Origin: Eublepharis macularius
Lineage: Eukaryota; Chordata; Lepidosauria; Squamata; Eublepharidae
Direction of reading: 5' to 3'
Assembly: GCF_028583425.1 (NCBI RefSeq)
Contig: NC_072796.1
Coordinates: forward strand, 143,291,464 to 143,355,463
Length of the DNA stretch: 64,000 nt
Made by a program: the position numbers and the translations under genes. This document shows, piece after piece, positions 21,310 through 32,139 of this stretch. Every line of letters begins with the position of its first letter. Position 1 is the stretch's first letter. The notes below the pieces were generated by a model. That model ran no database searches, was not told the DNA's origin, and saw only the letters and a list, made by a program, of their open reading frames with translations.

Positions 21310-21832
21310 ATTTTAACAGGGCTTTTTGCAGGTGGCATCCCGCAGATTGGCAAAATCAAGAGCTGCCTGTATACATGCATTCTCTGTCATTGGCCCTCCT
21401 CTTCTGGAATGGCCTGTCTGAAGCGCCTGCTCTCCTGGTTTTCTGCAAACTAGGCAAAATTTAATTATTTGGAAGGACTTTTTTACACAGGTAACAGGTC
21501 TGTACTGTAAGTAAATGGTTCGGAAAGATGCTCTCATAAATGGACAGGGATGGAAGACTACACTATTGTGCACTGCCTGTTGCTGCAAGTGTGCTCCTAC
21601 TGCGTAGTTTCCAATGTCGTTTAATATGTTATGTCAAATTGCTTATGCTTTGTTTCATCTCCATATTCAGATTTCCACTTGTGTTCGAATTTCTGTAATC
21701 CGTACCCTACTGTACTGTTCACTGAATGTCACAACTTTAGACCTTATTGACCATACACTTTGTAATTTGCATTGAGTCTCAGTGAGAATGGCAGACTCTA
21801 AGTAATGTAAATAAATAATTCTTCCATGGATG
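21310..21832 (+). mobile_element. L2-like LINE 3' end
   Basis: Plus-strand copy of the LINE 3' UTR and tail that appears reversed at 25640-26450, including TTGAGTCTCAGTGAGAATGG and TAATGTAAATAAATAA. The coding remnant at the left (CTCTTCTGGAATGGCCTGTC) is decayed. Confidence 0.7.
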
Positions 21833-22434
21833 CCCACATTTGCTTACTCTGTAATGCTATTAACCTTAGAAGGGAAAAAAAGACTCAGTCATTCCTGTAA
21901 CTGTTTCTGCCCCACTAGGCAATGGTGCTGGTTTTCTGGAAAAATATGAATCAAAAAATATCAAATATCATTAATAGGGCACAATCCATTTTGGCAAATT
22001 TATTTTGATATGTATTTAGCAAACAAAAGTACCACCCACAGTTAATTTTAGGGTCCAATAGCAACAAATATATTAACAGAAATATTTGATTTGGGGAGGG
22101 GGGGGGAATAACAATTTAATTTTTAGTCAAATTCCAAAATTTACCTAGAAAATATTTTTTATTAGACTAAAAGCCATAAAAATGCAAAGCCTCTATATAG
22201 CATGTTGTTCCTGTACTGAAGAAATACCAAATGGCACTGAGGACACTAATTTTATCATACAATAAGAAATAGATTTCAGTAGAATAATAACAGTTTTAAA
22301 TTACAGGTGGACAGTTATTGGTAGGATTTTAGGAAAAAAAAATGTTTAACAATAAGGGTGGTGGAATCAGTTGCCCAGAGATGTGTTCGATTCTCGCTCC
22401 CCGGTATTGTGCAGACTGCATGCGGATGGCCCAG

Positions 22435-22580
22435 TCTAGCCTGACCTCATCAGATCTTGGAAGCCTAGCAGAGTTGCCCTGGTTAGACAGGAGACCACCA
22501 AGAAGGCCCAGGGTCAATATGCAAAGGCAGGCAATGGCAAAAAACATCCCTGTCTTTTGCCTTGGAAACATTAAGGGGTC
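22435..22580 (+). mobile_element. 5S rRNA-derived SINE, left part
   Basis: CTGACCTCATCAGATCTTGG, then AAGCCTAGCAGAGTTGCCCT, GGTTAG and GGAGACCACC follow the internal promoter half of 5S rRNA in order, and are followed by the SINE body GGCAGGCAATGGCAAA..TTTTGCCTTGG. It is not a 5S gene: the start is degraded and a SINE body follows. The right end of this SINE reappears at 23563-23613 after two later insertions. Confidence 0.8.
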
Positions 22581-23562
22581 TATTTTATTTTTATTTATTT
22601 TATGTATGTTATTTATAGTCCACCTTTCTCACTGAGTATAATGATTCCAAGTAAATGTGTGCATGTGTCTCTAAATGCTTGGTTTGAGCTAGGTGAAGAG
22701 TGGGGGTGAGAGGAATGAGTGAGCGATATGATTGGTTGACTGAGAGTGTGGGCGGAGCGAATGCAGTTTAGATTGAGAGTACAGGGAGAAAGGGAGGAGT
22801 CAGAAGAAGGCAGGCCGGCTGGGTGCTGCCTGAGTACGTTGAAGTGTTTATGGGAGAAATATGACCTGTGTGGACCCTGAACTGAGCACGTTTGTGAAAG
22901 GACACTCAGTCAGGGAAAGGGAGGCCGGCTGGGTGCTGCCTGAGCAGGTTTCATATTTCTGTGAATGGGAATCAGAGAAAGAGAGGCCGGCTGCGTGCTG
23001 CCTGAGGAGTTTTAAGCATTTCTGTGAGAGAAATATTGAGTTAGAGAAAGAGGCTGACTGTGTGTGAAGCCTTAAAAAAGAGATGTGTGTGAATGAGAGT
23101 AAATGAAGTAACTTTAAGAACCGAGAACTACTTTTATGAAACCGATACGCTTCTTGAAAAATAAACATTTATTTTGTTTTGTTATATCCCATTGTAGCTG
23201 TCATTGCTATATCCCATTCCTATCCTCAGGGCCACATAGAACCACGAAGGAGCCTGACGCTTAAACCCGTTACCAAAGGGGAAATTTGAATAAAATATTT
23301 TGGAATAATATATTCCTGGTGGCAGCAAACTACCCAGAGGGTGTAAAGGGAAGATTAAAAGAAAAATCTACCCCAAAGAAAGTACAGGTCATAACACTGA
23401 GGCTCAAGGCGGATTACATGATGTGAAATTAGTACAATCAATATTAAAGACATTTCCATAAACAATGCCATAGGGTAAATGAATGCAAGTTTACAAAGGC
23501 ATAGAGTTAGCAAGAACTGAATAGAGTTGAAGAATTGCTGAAACAAAGCAAAAGAAATTCTA
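22581..23562 (-). mobile_element. L2-like LINE 3' fragment split by a solo LTR
   Basis: In reverse orientation, TTTATTTATTTTATGTATG and CCACCTTTCTCACTGAG are followed, after the LTR, by GGCTCAAGGCGGATTACATG and the rest of a 5'-truncated tail. The LINE itself sits inside the 5S SINE. Confidence 0.75.
22637..23396 (+). mobile_element. Solo LTR with internal tandem repeats
   Basis: A 760-bp insertion flanked by CTGAG on both sides (22632-22636 and 23397-23401). Its ends, TATAATGA and TCATAACA, are imperfect inverted repeats compatible with an original TG..CA pair with one change at the left end. It contains AATAAA at about 23160 in the plus orientation and about three and a half copies of a 60-100 bp unit starting AGGCCGGCTGGGTGCTGCCT (about 22813-23060). 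No coding sequence is present. This fits recombination between the two LTRs of an endogenous retroelement. Confidence 0.72.
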
Positions 23563-23613
23563 GGATTGCCGTAAGTTGGCTGTGACTTGACAGAACTTTA
23601 TACATACATACAC
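23563..23613 (+). mobile_element. 5S rRNA-derived SINE, right part
   Basis: GGATTGCCGTAAGTTGGCTG and TGTGACTTGACAG with a TACA-rich tail form the expected 3' end of the SINE begun at 22435. Confidence 0.65.
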
Positions 23614-24115
23614 ATAACGCATACATTTCAGTTTTTCCCAGCCTTTACGTTTTTTCCACCCACCGACCAAAAAACCAGAAAAAAATGTTTTCCCACGGCC
23701 TCAAGATTTTCAGAAATGTTACATGTTCAGAAATGTTTGTATAAAAATTACAGCATCTTAGAGATGGTCTACAATGTTCGGGGTCGGGAACCTTTCCCCT
23801 ACTGTCTTCCCCAAAGCAAACACATACGTCCAGTGTTAACTGTCCCTGCATGGGGAAACCAGTTATTTTTCTCTCTTCCCCGAAAGAGGCAAATAGCAGC
23901 TTTGATGCAGGGGGAAAGGGCCAGCAGCACGCCCCTTTCCTGTTCTGGGCAGGAGTATGTGTCTGGGTGCAGGGAGGAGGCTGGGAAAGGGCGCTGGCGT
24001 GGCTGTTTCCCCACCCACAGTAAAGGTGTGCGCCCACACACCTCCTCTGCATAAAAGAAAGGAGTGAAACTGCTATGGGACCTTTAAAAGGAAGGATTCA
24101 AAAGTGACTGTCCTT

Positions 24116-24238
24116 TCAGGTAGGTAGCCGTGTTGGTCTGCAGAAGAACAGAAGTACTTGAGTCCAGTAGCGCTTTAGAGACCAACAAGATTTTCAGACT
24201 GTGAGCTTTCAAGAGTCAAATCTCCCTTCCTCAGTAGA
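24116..24238 (-). mobile_element. Penelope-related unit
   Basis: GGTAGCCGTGTTGGTCTGCA, then GAGTCCAGTAGCGCTTTAGA and GAGCTTTCAAGAGTCAAATC, are the reversed terminal unit of the same family, single arm. No clear target duplication was found. Confidence 0.7.
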
Positions 24239-24689
24239 GGCACTGGAGGAGGGGCAGAAAGTTAAATTTAATTGCTTGGAAAATGAGTTTTCATCCCCAG
24301 GTGAACAGCCTGCCCATCCTGTTCTATGCAAGGCCCAATACTCCCCACAAATTGTAGTTTGGCTAACCACTGGATCTTATCAAAGCCGCCTCAATAGTAG
24401 TTTTATACACCAACAAAGATTAGGATATCAAAGGGTGATCCAACCAGAAGCCAAGAATCTCCTCAGTACCTGTTCAGTGTACAATTGTACAAGGGATCCC
24501 GTGACCTAGTCACTCACCATAGCAACACATACAGAATCAGACCCCCCCCCCATCCTACTCCAAGGCAAACAAAATAGTATCCAGGAAAGATGTTCTAAGC
24601 ACAAATGCCACGAATGCCACCATGGCCCAAACAGCATGCACAAGTAATTCAGTATCCTAACCGCACTCAGATTCTGCTTGGCGATTTCG

Positions 24690-24850
24690 CATCTTCATTG
24701 TGCAGAGCTCCAAAGCATCTATGGAGATGGGAATAATGGCTACTGTACACATGGAGAACTAAGGCTCAGAGAGAAGGCATTTCAGCCAGCACTACTGAGC
24801 TGATGGCATGAGATGGGACTTGAATCCAGCTTCTTCAGTTTTAATTTCTG
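24690..24850 (-). mobile_element. Possible MIR-like SINE fragment
   Basis: GGCTCAGAGAGAAGGCATTT and GATGGGACTTGAATCCAGC resemble, in reverse, the core and B-box side of a MIR-type SINE. It is highly diverged. Confidence 0.35.
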
Positions 24851-24937
24851 TCCACAAACATACCAAATGTATCAGTTCCTGTTACTCTCAAGAGGAGGCA
24901 GCACACAGGGGCAATAGTCAGTTTGATCTACCACCAC

Positions 24938-25248
24938 TAGAGATTGGCACGAGTCGAAATACGAACCAAAATGTGTGATGAACCAGGTCGGTTCGTGGAC
25001 CAGCAGTTTGTCAGATCCCATTTCTGACGAACCGCCACAAACTTTAGGCTGGTTTGTTTGGTTCATTTTTCAGTTCATCACTGCAGACAGCCTGGCGCCG
25101 ATTAATCAGTTTCCTAGGCAACAGGGGGTGGACTTCCTGCAGACCTTTTGCTGACCTGGAAGTGGTGATTTGCTGGCCCGGAGGTGACATTTTCATGAAC
25201 CACAAACTGCATGGTTCATTTTTTTACCCTGGTTCATGCCCATCTCTA
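24938..25248. mobile_element. hAT-type MITE with perfect 8-bp duplication
   Basis: A 311-bp element with termini TAGAGATTGGCACGA and, in reverse, TAGAGATGGGCATGAACC, flanked by ACCACCAC at 24930-24937 and 25249-25256. The 8-bp duplication and the TAGAGATGGGC end are typical of hAT transposons. There is no coding capacity. Confidence 0.85.
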
Positions 25249-25639
25249 ACCACCACCACTCGAAGCTTACTCTGACTGAGAAGAGCTACGGGTTTAGATT
25301 CAGAAAGAAGCTGAATCTGCAAGAGAAACCCAGAGAGCTTAACAGCCACAAGCTGCTCAACCGTTTCCTGTCCACTGAAAACAGCATCAAACATCTCCCT
25401 CCAGGGCCACCAGGGAGACAGCTTGGCACTCAGGACAGGGCCATCCTGGACTAATGACTGGTGAAGGCATTTGCTACATTTAGAACCTATCTTTGATCTT
25501 GCAATATTAGTTTTCATTTGTGCTGTGCTAAGTAGTGATGAAGCAAAATGCATTCAGTGGCAGTCAGTCTACAAGAGTGAGCAAGCCATGCCAAGGACCA
25601 CTGATAAGGCTCGTAGAAATCAAAAAAGCCACAGAACTA

Positions 25640-26450
25640 CTATTTTTATTGATTTATTTACAATATTTACAGTCCACCTTTCTCACTGAGACTCAAGGTG
25701 GATTACACAGTGTAAGCTAGTTCAGTCAATTTCAAGGACATGTCAACCAACGATGCAATAGGGTCTATACATGCAAACTTGCAAAACCAGCAGAAATCCA
25801 ATCCAGAGTGGAAGAAATACTGTAATAGGGCATAAGCAGTTCTCCGGCGGATACTTTAAACATAGAACTACCCAGTAGGATCACACCCAAAGCAAAGGAC
25901 AGCGCATAGCAGCACATGATACTAGTCAAGTCTATGATCCTGAGCCCTCTACTGAGGCATCCCTCTGAGACCACTTCCGTACAGTACAGGCCCCCTATCT
26001 GAGTAAGAAAGCCCTCTTGCATAATTCGGTTTTGCGTAGTTTGCAGAAAGCCAGGAGAGTGGGGGCTCCCCTAACCTCTTCAGGCAGGCCATCCCATAAA
26101 GCGGGGGCCACCGCAGAGGATGCAGGTGTGCAGGCAGCTCCTAATACTGCCCATGTGCAAGGCAGAACCCGAAGGTGGTCATGTTCAGATGAGCAAAACT
26201 GCCATGGTGGGAGAGAGGCAGTCCTGTAGATATGCCTGCCTAAGGCCATGAAAAGATTTGTATGCGATAGCCCAGTAAACTTATAGGTAGCCAGTGGAGT
26301 GACTGCAGAAAGGGAGTAATATTCATTCTTCTCCTAGCTCTCGAGAATAACCAAGCGGCAGCATTCTGCACCAACTGGAGCCTCTGAATTAGCTTAGAGG
26401 GGAGACCTATCTACAGTGCCCTGTATGCAAGCCTACCACAAGTGCACACA
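25640..26450 (-). mobile_element. L2-like LINE 3' part
   Basis: Reverse-orientation tail (CACTGAGACTCAAGGTGGAT, TTACACAGTGTAAG) followed by a decayed C-terminal reverse-transcriptase region. A minus-strand frame at 25995-26249 preserves the AVAPALWDGLPEEVR block (W-N-x-L-P equivalent). It is the uninterrupted counterpart of the copy split by a SINE at 3562. Confidence 0.75.
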
Positions 26451-28534
26451 ATAATGCAACAGACAGCTAATAAATATGGAACTGTGGAAAAATGTCCTCC
26501 ACCCTAGAATTCTTTTTTGTATTATAACCAGTGGAGATGTACTCTGAGAGTTGGAACCTTCAAGCTCCAAGCACAGTGCAGGATTACACGTTAATGGCTG
26601 TAGCTGTTAAGAGGACAACAGCTTACTATCTCACACCTTGCCAGAGGTAACATCTCTGGTCAAAAGGGGAAACAGCAGGCGGGGGCAGCATTGCAGAGCA
26701 GAGATTTGGGAGCTGTGTCCCAAAGCTTGCTGGGGTGTGCCTCATACCCCCACCTGCATTTCCTCTGTGTACCTGTTTCAAACTGCAAAAGGACCCTTTC
26801 TCAGGCCCCAAGATGAATGCAGACCAAAATCAGTATAACACTGATACAAATTCTGGGATGAAAGGCATTTGGCCACAGATTTGGGGAGGGGGGATTACAT
26901 GGAATAAGCCACAGTCATATCTTTCGTGAGATAAAATATCTTGTTAGTGATGTCCCAAACAGCATAAATGATGTGATACCTCCAACAGGCACCACTAGCA
27001 GGTAGCCCATTTATTCTGATCTGCAGGGTACACAATAGTCCTTTAATGATGCCTCCTTTAAACCATGACTTTTAAAAAAAGTGTTACACCTGATTCACTG
27101 CTCTCATACATCAGAGAGAAGCACAAGCAAAGCAGTGTCTGGGGAAAGGTTTTGTCCTCTGTTCAGCTCTATCAGGAAATAAAAAATCCCAACACTTTAT
27201 ATCAAGGCACAGTTGTTCAATCATTCATTCAAGTTTGGATTTTCCTCCTATACCAGAATCAGCCAGAAGAGCAGCTCTCTTCAAGGGTTGGAGCAACCGA
27301 CAGAGCTGTGCCAGCAATGAAGTTTCCCCCTGGTATTAGGTGCTTTACTCCAGCAGACCGCTTCTCTGCCACTGAAGGAAGGCTCTGCCATTAGGAAGAG
27401 GGATGCCCGGCCCCTTTTTAATTTCCCCACAGAAGACTCGTAGAGGTGGACCCCAGGAGTCCTTTCGAAGAAATGCGGGGTGGGTGGTATCCTTCCATTC
27501 AAGTACCAATTTGCTCACAGGAAAACGTACCTAATTATCTATAATTACATCTCAGGTAGATTAATTCTCTAACTGTGCCACATTATCTAGTATATTGCTT
27601 AGTTTCAAAAGCCCCAGTATATTAAAAGGGGGGAAAGAACAAAGCGTTTCACTTCCCTAGCCTCAAGGATGCTCTCCCAAAACAAGCAGAACTAGGCACA
27701 GCCACCCTCAGGAGCACCTAGTTCTTGTGAGGAGGAGGAGGAGCGTGCGTGGATTTCCCTTTAACCGTCGGTGGTCAAACCCTGTGGCTAGAAACAAACC
27801 TGTAAAGGAAGCTCCACATGCAGCCTCTGCCTTTAAAAAAACAAGCAGAAACCTCCAGTCAGCCACCACAAATGCCCTTTCACTACCTGCAGTCACGCTT
27901 AGCAGGTGATACTTATTAGGGAGAGAGACCCCCACGAAGGAGTATCCACTAGTGGGGGAAGCGAACAGAAAGCCAGAGTTGCAGATGTGCAAAAGGCACT
28001 CTATGCAGTACTAAGTACTCCCCCTCCATCCAGCAATGCTGAAGCCAAAGCTGCTCCCAGAGACAGACATACTGACAGCCCATGCAAAATCAGCCTCGAG
28101 TGCATACCCTGAGCGACTTTCCCACAGACATCTGCAGAATACCCTTCACAGTGCGGATGTGGGAGGGAGGTAAAAGGGGCTAGAAAGCAGCAAGGGACTA
28201 CAGAATGAATAGAGAGTGGGGCGAGTGAATGGACCAGAAGGAGCGAGAAAGCAGGACGACGAGGGGACCAAAAGCAGCAAGGGTAGAACAACAAGGTGGC
28301 AATGGCTTTTCATAAAAGATTTTGGGACGCTGAATCCGTTTCTGATGTCCAACTACTTGTGCCCATAACGATTCATCCTTAACATGTCACTCCCACCAAC
28401 TTTTACTGTGTGGACAAGCTCCCTCCACCCAAGACCTTACCCCAAGGTTTCAAATATAGTGACAGCTTTCTGTCCATGACAGCATTTCCTTTTTCTTTCT
28501 TGCATCTATCATCCATCAAATTCACTCCATGCTT

Positions 28535-28815
28535 TCAGGTTTAATTATATATTTCAGATATTTTATACGGTTGATGAAAGGAAAGCTTCACTACCTTCCC
28601 TCCACGCATAAACGTATAAACTTCTATCATGCCCCTCCTACTTTTTTCTAAACTGAGAAGCCCAAGACTCTTTAGACTCCCTGCGTAGGAAAGCAGATCC
28701 AACCCATTAGGCATCTTGGTTGCCCTCTTCTGCACTTTCCCCAGCTCTGCAACACCTTTTCTTGTGATAGAGGGACCAGAACTGCACCCAGCAGCCCAGG
28801 TGAGGCTCCTCCACG
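28535..28815 (-). mobile_element. CR1 LINE fragment
   Basis: The minus-strand reading includes [20 protein letters not shown] and [20 protein letters not shown], the CR1 C-terminal motif set. Both ends are truncated. It lies about 180 bp inside HSF1 intron 1. Confidence 0.8.
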
Positions 28816-28992
28816 CAAGGCCACGATGCTTTGCTGCAGAGACTGACAGGGCTTCCCCCTCGGAGGCAGGCGGGACGTCCGGGGACCCGCTGACATGCCA
28901 TCGCGAGGCGGGCAAGGGCAGCAAAGGAGCCACAGCGCCCCTGGGTGCTCGGCGCTGCACGCGGCCCCGTGCCGGGGCGCCCCTCCCCTCAC

Positions 28993-29106
28993 CGGGCTCC
29001 AGCAGATGAGCGGGTCCGTGTCGGGGTCCTCCACCAGGGTCCACAGCTTGGTGAGGAAGGCGGGGACGTTGCTGCCTCCTGCTCCGCCGCCGACGGCATT
29101 CTCCAT
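28993..29106 (-). CDS. HSF1: HSF1 coding exon 1 (residues 1-38)
   Basis: This exon starts the heat shock transcription factor 1 coding sequence. HSF1 is the stress-activated nuclear factor that trimerises and binds heat shock elements upstream of chaperone genes. Reading from the ATG at 29106 gives 38 codons. They include [20 protein letters not shown] and then LICWSP, which is nearly identical to the start of the vertebrate HSF1 winged-helix DNA-binding domain (helix 1 and the following loop). The residues before SNVP are a Gly/Ala-rich leader, as in other HSF1 proteins. The exon ends at 28993 after a complete Pro codon, before a GTGAGG donor, and joins exon 2 in phase 0. The open frame running on below 28993 is intron read-through. 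Cys35 here corresponds to human Cys36. Confidence 0.96.
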
Positions 29107-30311
29107 GGCTCGGCGGCGACTTCGGCTGGGCCCGGCCGGCCCAAGCCAGCCTCTGCGGCCCTCCCCGCCGCCGGCGCGACCCTGCCCGGGCGCCCCCCGC
29201 TGCTACGCCCCGAACCCCCGACGGGCTAGCGGCCGAGGCGGCCCCCAGAGCCGGCCACTCCCTGCGCGCTCGGCCCCTCAGCGCAGCCCGGTATGGCCGC
29301 CGCCATCTTGTGACGCCTGACAGGCCGCGCAGGCGCAGGAACACAGAGTCGCCTCACGCTCCAGAGGCTGCTGCCGTCGCCGGCGACTTTAGCGCGACAC
29401 ATGCGCAGTCGTTCTCGGCCCTTTCGGCTAGAACTTCGCGCACGCTCAGTTCTTCTAAGCTCGAAGACAGTTCTGCGCCGGCGTCGTACTTGCTCTCGTT
29501 TTTGGAAATGCAAACGCAAAAAGCTTCTTCAAAGCGAGTCCTAAAGCTTGCGCGTGCGCTACTTGATTCGTGCTCGAGAATCAGGGATATGTTATCCGTT
29601 TAATTCTCTTGTGCTTGAGAAAGCTGCTTCCAGACCTGTTGAATTTATAAAACTTCATCGCTTTATTTATTTGTACCTCGGGAGAGGCTGGCGCTTCTGA
29701 CCTCACTCATTCATTAGGTGTAAAGTTCTGGTTCCTTAACCGAGATTACGCTTGAAAGATTTATGATGGGATTCCCTGAGCCTACACGGGTCTCTCCCCT
29801 TCTGCAATTTTCACTGATTTTCCAACATTATTATCTCTTCACATATCCGAGGAAGTGCGCTCCGACTCACAAAAAACTCATACTAAAGTAAATTTGGCTA
29901 GTGTTTAAGGTGCCCCACTGGACTCATTTATTGGGATAAACGAAGTTGAAGCTGCGGCGCTTGCGCAGTGGAGGCTACCTTGAGCCAGAGGCTGGCGCAT
30001 GCGCAATGTCCTCCTTAGTTCCGGCGTGAGCTAAAACCCTCTCTATGCCTTGACATAGCGCTTGACCTCTGACCTCTTCTCTCAGGCGTAGCACCTGGCG
30101 CCTTTTTCCACTATACAATCCTTATGATAAAAAGAAAGAAAAGTAACGGAGATTTCTCTCGACATGAAGAGAAACGAAAATTAAGTTTTTTAAAAGCACG
30201 TTAACTTGAACTGGGCGGGGGCAACGTGACCCTTGACCTTTTGCGCATGCGTAGTCGGAAGCTGCTGCTGAGGCGAGCGCACGCGGCGGAGTGTTGAGGG
30301 CCGAAGGAGCC
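29107..30311. promoter_or_regulatory. Bidirectional HSF1/BOP1 promoter region
   Basis: This 1,205-bp interval separates the HSF1 start codon (minus strand) from the BOP1 start codon (plus strand), so it must hold both 5' leaders and the shared promoter. Its left third is very GC- and CpG-rich, continuous with HSF1 exon 1, and a second CpG-rich part begins near 30200 and runs into BOP1 intron 1. Motifs seen by eye are a YY1-like CAAGATGGCGGC on the minus strand ending near 29310, a perfect NRF1-like GCGCATGCGC palindrome at 29995-30004 and a near copy at 30242-30252. Further GCGCA half-sites lie near 29330, 29402 and 29963. No convincing TATA box was seen. Transcription starts cannot be placed from sequence alone. 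Around 29600-29900 the region is ordinary AT-richer sequence. Confidence 0.8.
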
Positions 30312-30347
30312 ATGAAGCCCGGCGGTGGCGGCGAAGGCAGCAGCCAG
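30312..30347 (+). CDS. BOP1: BOP1 coding exon 1 (residues 1-12)
   Basis: A short first coding exon: ATG at 30312 in a good initiation context (GAGCCATGA), encoding MKPGGGGEGSSQ, then a CAG/GTGAGG donor at a codon boundary. On its own this would be weak. It is accepted because it lies in the CpG-rich half of the promoter, is head to head with HSF1 as BOP1 is in mammals, and joins in phase 0 to the clearly recognisable exon 2. The first residues of BOP1 are poorly conserved between species, so the precise start is less certain than the later exons. Confidence 0.82.
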
Positions 30348-30679
30348 GTGAGGCTCGGAGGCGGAGGGCCCTGGAAGGGGCCGGGGGGGGATGGGAATAG
30401 AGGCCCCCGTGGGTGGGGCGCATGCGCAGGGGTGGCCTCGCTGCCTGAAAGCCCCCGCCGCCTGGGAAGCTGGAGGAGCAGTTGCCTGGCACGACCCACC
30501 CCGAACGTGTGAAGCGGCCTGACCCGGAGCGGGCTGGCTTTATCCAGCATGTGGGCATGGAAGGAGCACGTGGGTTTTCCCGCTTCCGCCTCCTTGTCGC
30601 AACAGCCTTGTTAGGGAGGCGAAGCTGGAAGAGGGCGGCTGGCCAGGCTGGCCACGGCTGGGGGTGCTTGGGTGGCCTC

Positions 30680-31165
30680 TTCCTTCATTTGATCCTCACA
30701 ACAGCCCTGTGAGGAAATGGCCTTCCAGAAATGATGCAGGGCAGAATTACTCAAGAAGGTTTTTTTTATTGCTGTGAACTGTGTGTTGCTATAAGTATGC
30801 TCCTACTAGATAGATCCTATGCTGTATAATATGTCAGTTGTAGAATTGCTTGTGCTCTGTTGCAGCATTTCTTCAGCTCTGTACTGGATTTCTGCTGGTT
30901 TGGCATCTTTGCCAATTTGCGTGTATGTATCCTATTGTATGTGTATTGAAATGACTTTGAAATTGATCGTACTAACCCACACTGTGTAATCCACCTTGAG
31001 TCTTGGTGAGAAAGGTGGACTATAAATAACGTAAATAAATGAACAGGCTGGGAGTGAGCGGCCCAAGGTCTGCCAATGAGCTTCCATGTTAGAGCGGGGA
31101 TTAGAACTTGGGTCTCCTGTATCCTGGTCTAACAGTGGAACTACTGCCCCACACTGACTGACCTG
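30680..31165. mobile_element. SINE split by an L2-like LINE 3' end
   Basis: The reversed SINE begins with GATCCTCACAACAGCCCTGT, stops near 30722, and resumes near 31045 with CAGGCTGGGAGTGAGCGGCC through CTTGGGTCTCCTGTATCC. Between them lies a plus-strand LINE tail with CACTGTGTAATCCACCTTGA and AACGTAAATAAATGAA. The LINE inserted into the older SINE. Confidence 0.7.
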
Positions 31166-31599
31166 GTTCTCTTCTGAGGTCCTTCAGCTGGCAGTGTCCT
31201 TGCCACAGGTGCTGAACCACTGAGCTGTGCCAGCTCACTGACCTGAAATGATGTTAGGAAAAATCTTTCTCTGCCCATCAGAGAAGCTATGCAATGAACT
31301 CCCTATACGGCAGCTCTCAGAGGCAAAAGAAGGAGCCCCTGGTTGCTCCCATTATTCTTGGGCCCAGTTCTATAGGAATGCTTCTTGCTTACCTGCTACT
31401 ATCATCTGAACCAGAAAAAGCAGCTGTGGCCAAATACCTGTTCATTTTACTTGAGCCAAGACTTTACTCAGAATCTCCTTCATCAAGCACCTTTTGACTA
31501 CATATCCATTGATATTTGGAAGCTGCCTTGGTATCCAACATTTGGCTGGAATGCAAGGTAAAAATAAAATAGAATTTTATGACCAATTTGTTTAGGACA

Positions 31600-31745
31600 G
31601 ACCCGTAGCTAAGTGAGAGAACACACACTTTGTGCAGAATGGCTTTAGGTAGGCGGGCTGGGAAAGAATCTCTGCCTGAGGCCCTGGAAAGCTGTTCCCG
31701 ATCAGTACGGCCAAGACTTGCATGGAGGGTTTGTTCAGTGGTCTA
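31600..31745 (+). mobile_element. tRNA-type SINE (second family, decayed)
   Basis: The block order matches a tRNA-like head (CCGTAGCTAAGTGAGAGAAC), then CTCTGCCTGAGGCCCTGGAA and GATCAGTACGGCC. It is related to the fragment at 15255-15350. Confidence 0.55.
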
Positions 31746-32139
31746 ACCAGCCATGTGACCATTTTCTCCGAGAGCAACCCACTGAGTTCCACCACCTCTT
31801 TTCCCAGAAAAGAAGCCCTGGGTCTAACCAGCACCAAAAGGCTTATTGTGAGGGAAAAAATAGAGACTGAGCCCCTTTGTGACCCCATTGGGGAGAAAGG
31901 TCGGGCATAAATGAAATCAATACATCTATACATGTTCAGAAGGGCAAACGCTTGGGAAGTACTGGGGTGAGGGGGTGGGGTTGTCCACTTTTGAGTCACA
32001 GTATTGCTTCCCTTTACTATGAAGCTCGGAGTGATGGAGCCATTTTGTGCAGTCGTCAGCAGCGGGTCTGGAAAAGGCTATGTGCCTGAGACCTTGGGGC
32101 CAGCTGGACCAGCGGTCTTGTCATAAGTGCAGTTCTTGT

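Larger units (their letters stand above)
17067..28992 (-). other. HSF1: HSF1 intron 1
   Basis: An 11.9-kb intron filled with repeats, listed separately: Penelope-related units, CR1 copies at both ends, LINE fragments, a nested 5S SINE/LINE/LTR, and a hAT MITE. The stretches 17763-19103, 20545-21310, 21835-22340, 23614-24115, 24240-24690, 25257-25635 and 26460-28530 hold nothing I can assign. A purine-rich GGAGGAGGAGGAG run at about 27731-27745 and AT-rich sequence at 21950-22340 are the only compositional features. The last CR1 fragment ends about 180 bp from the exon 1 donor. Confidence 0.85.

Noticed and set aside
22435..22580. 5S rRNA gene
   Set aside because: Only the internal promoter half matches, the start is degraded, and a SINE body follows.
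22637..23396. Full-length endogenous retrovirus
   Set aside because: Only one LTR-like segment is present, with no internal region or second LTR and no coding sequence.
28541..29344. 267-codon minus-strand frame spanning HSF1 exon 1
   Set aside because: It is in a different frame from HSF1 and joins promoter, intron and CR1 sequence; the 29106 frame with the donor at 28993 explains the gene.
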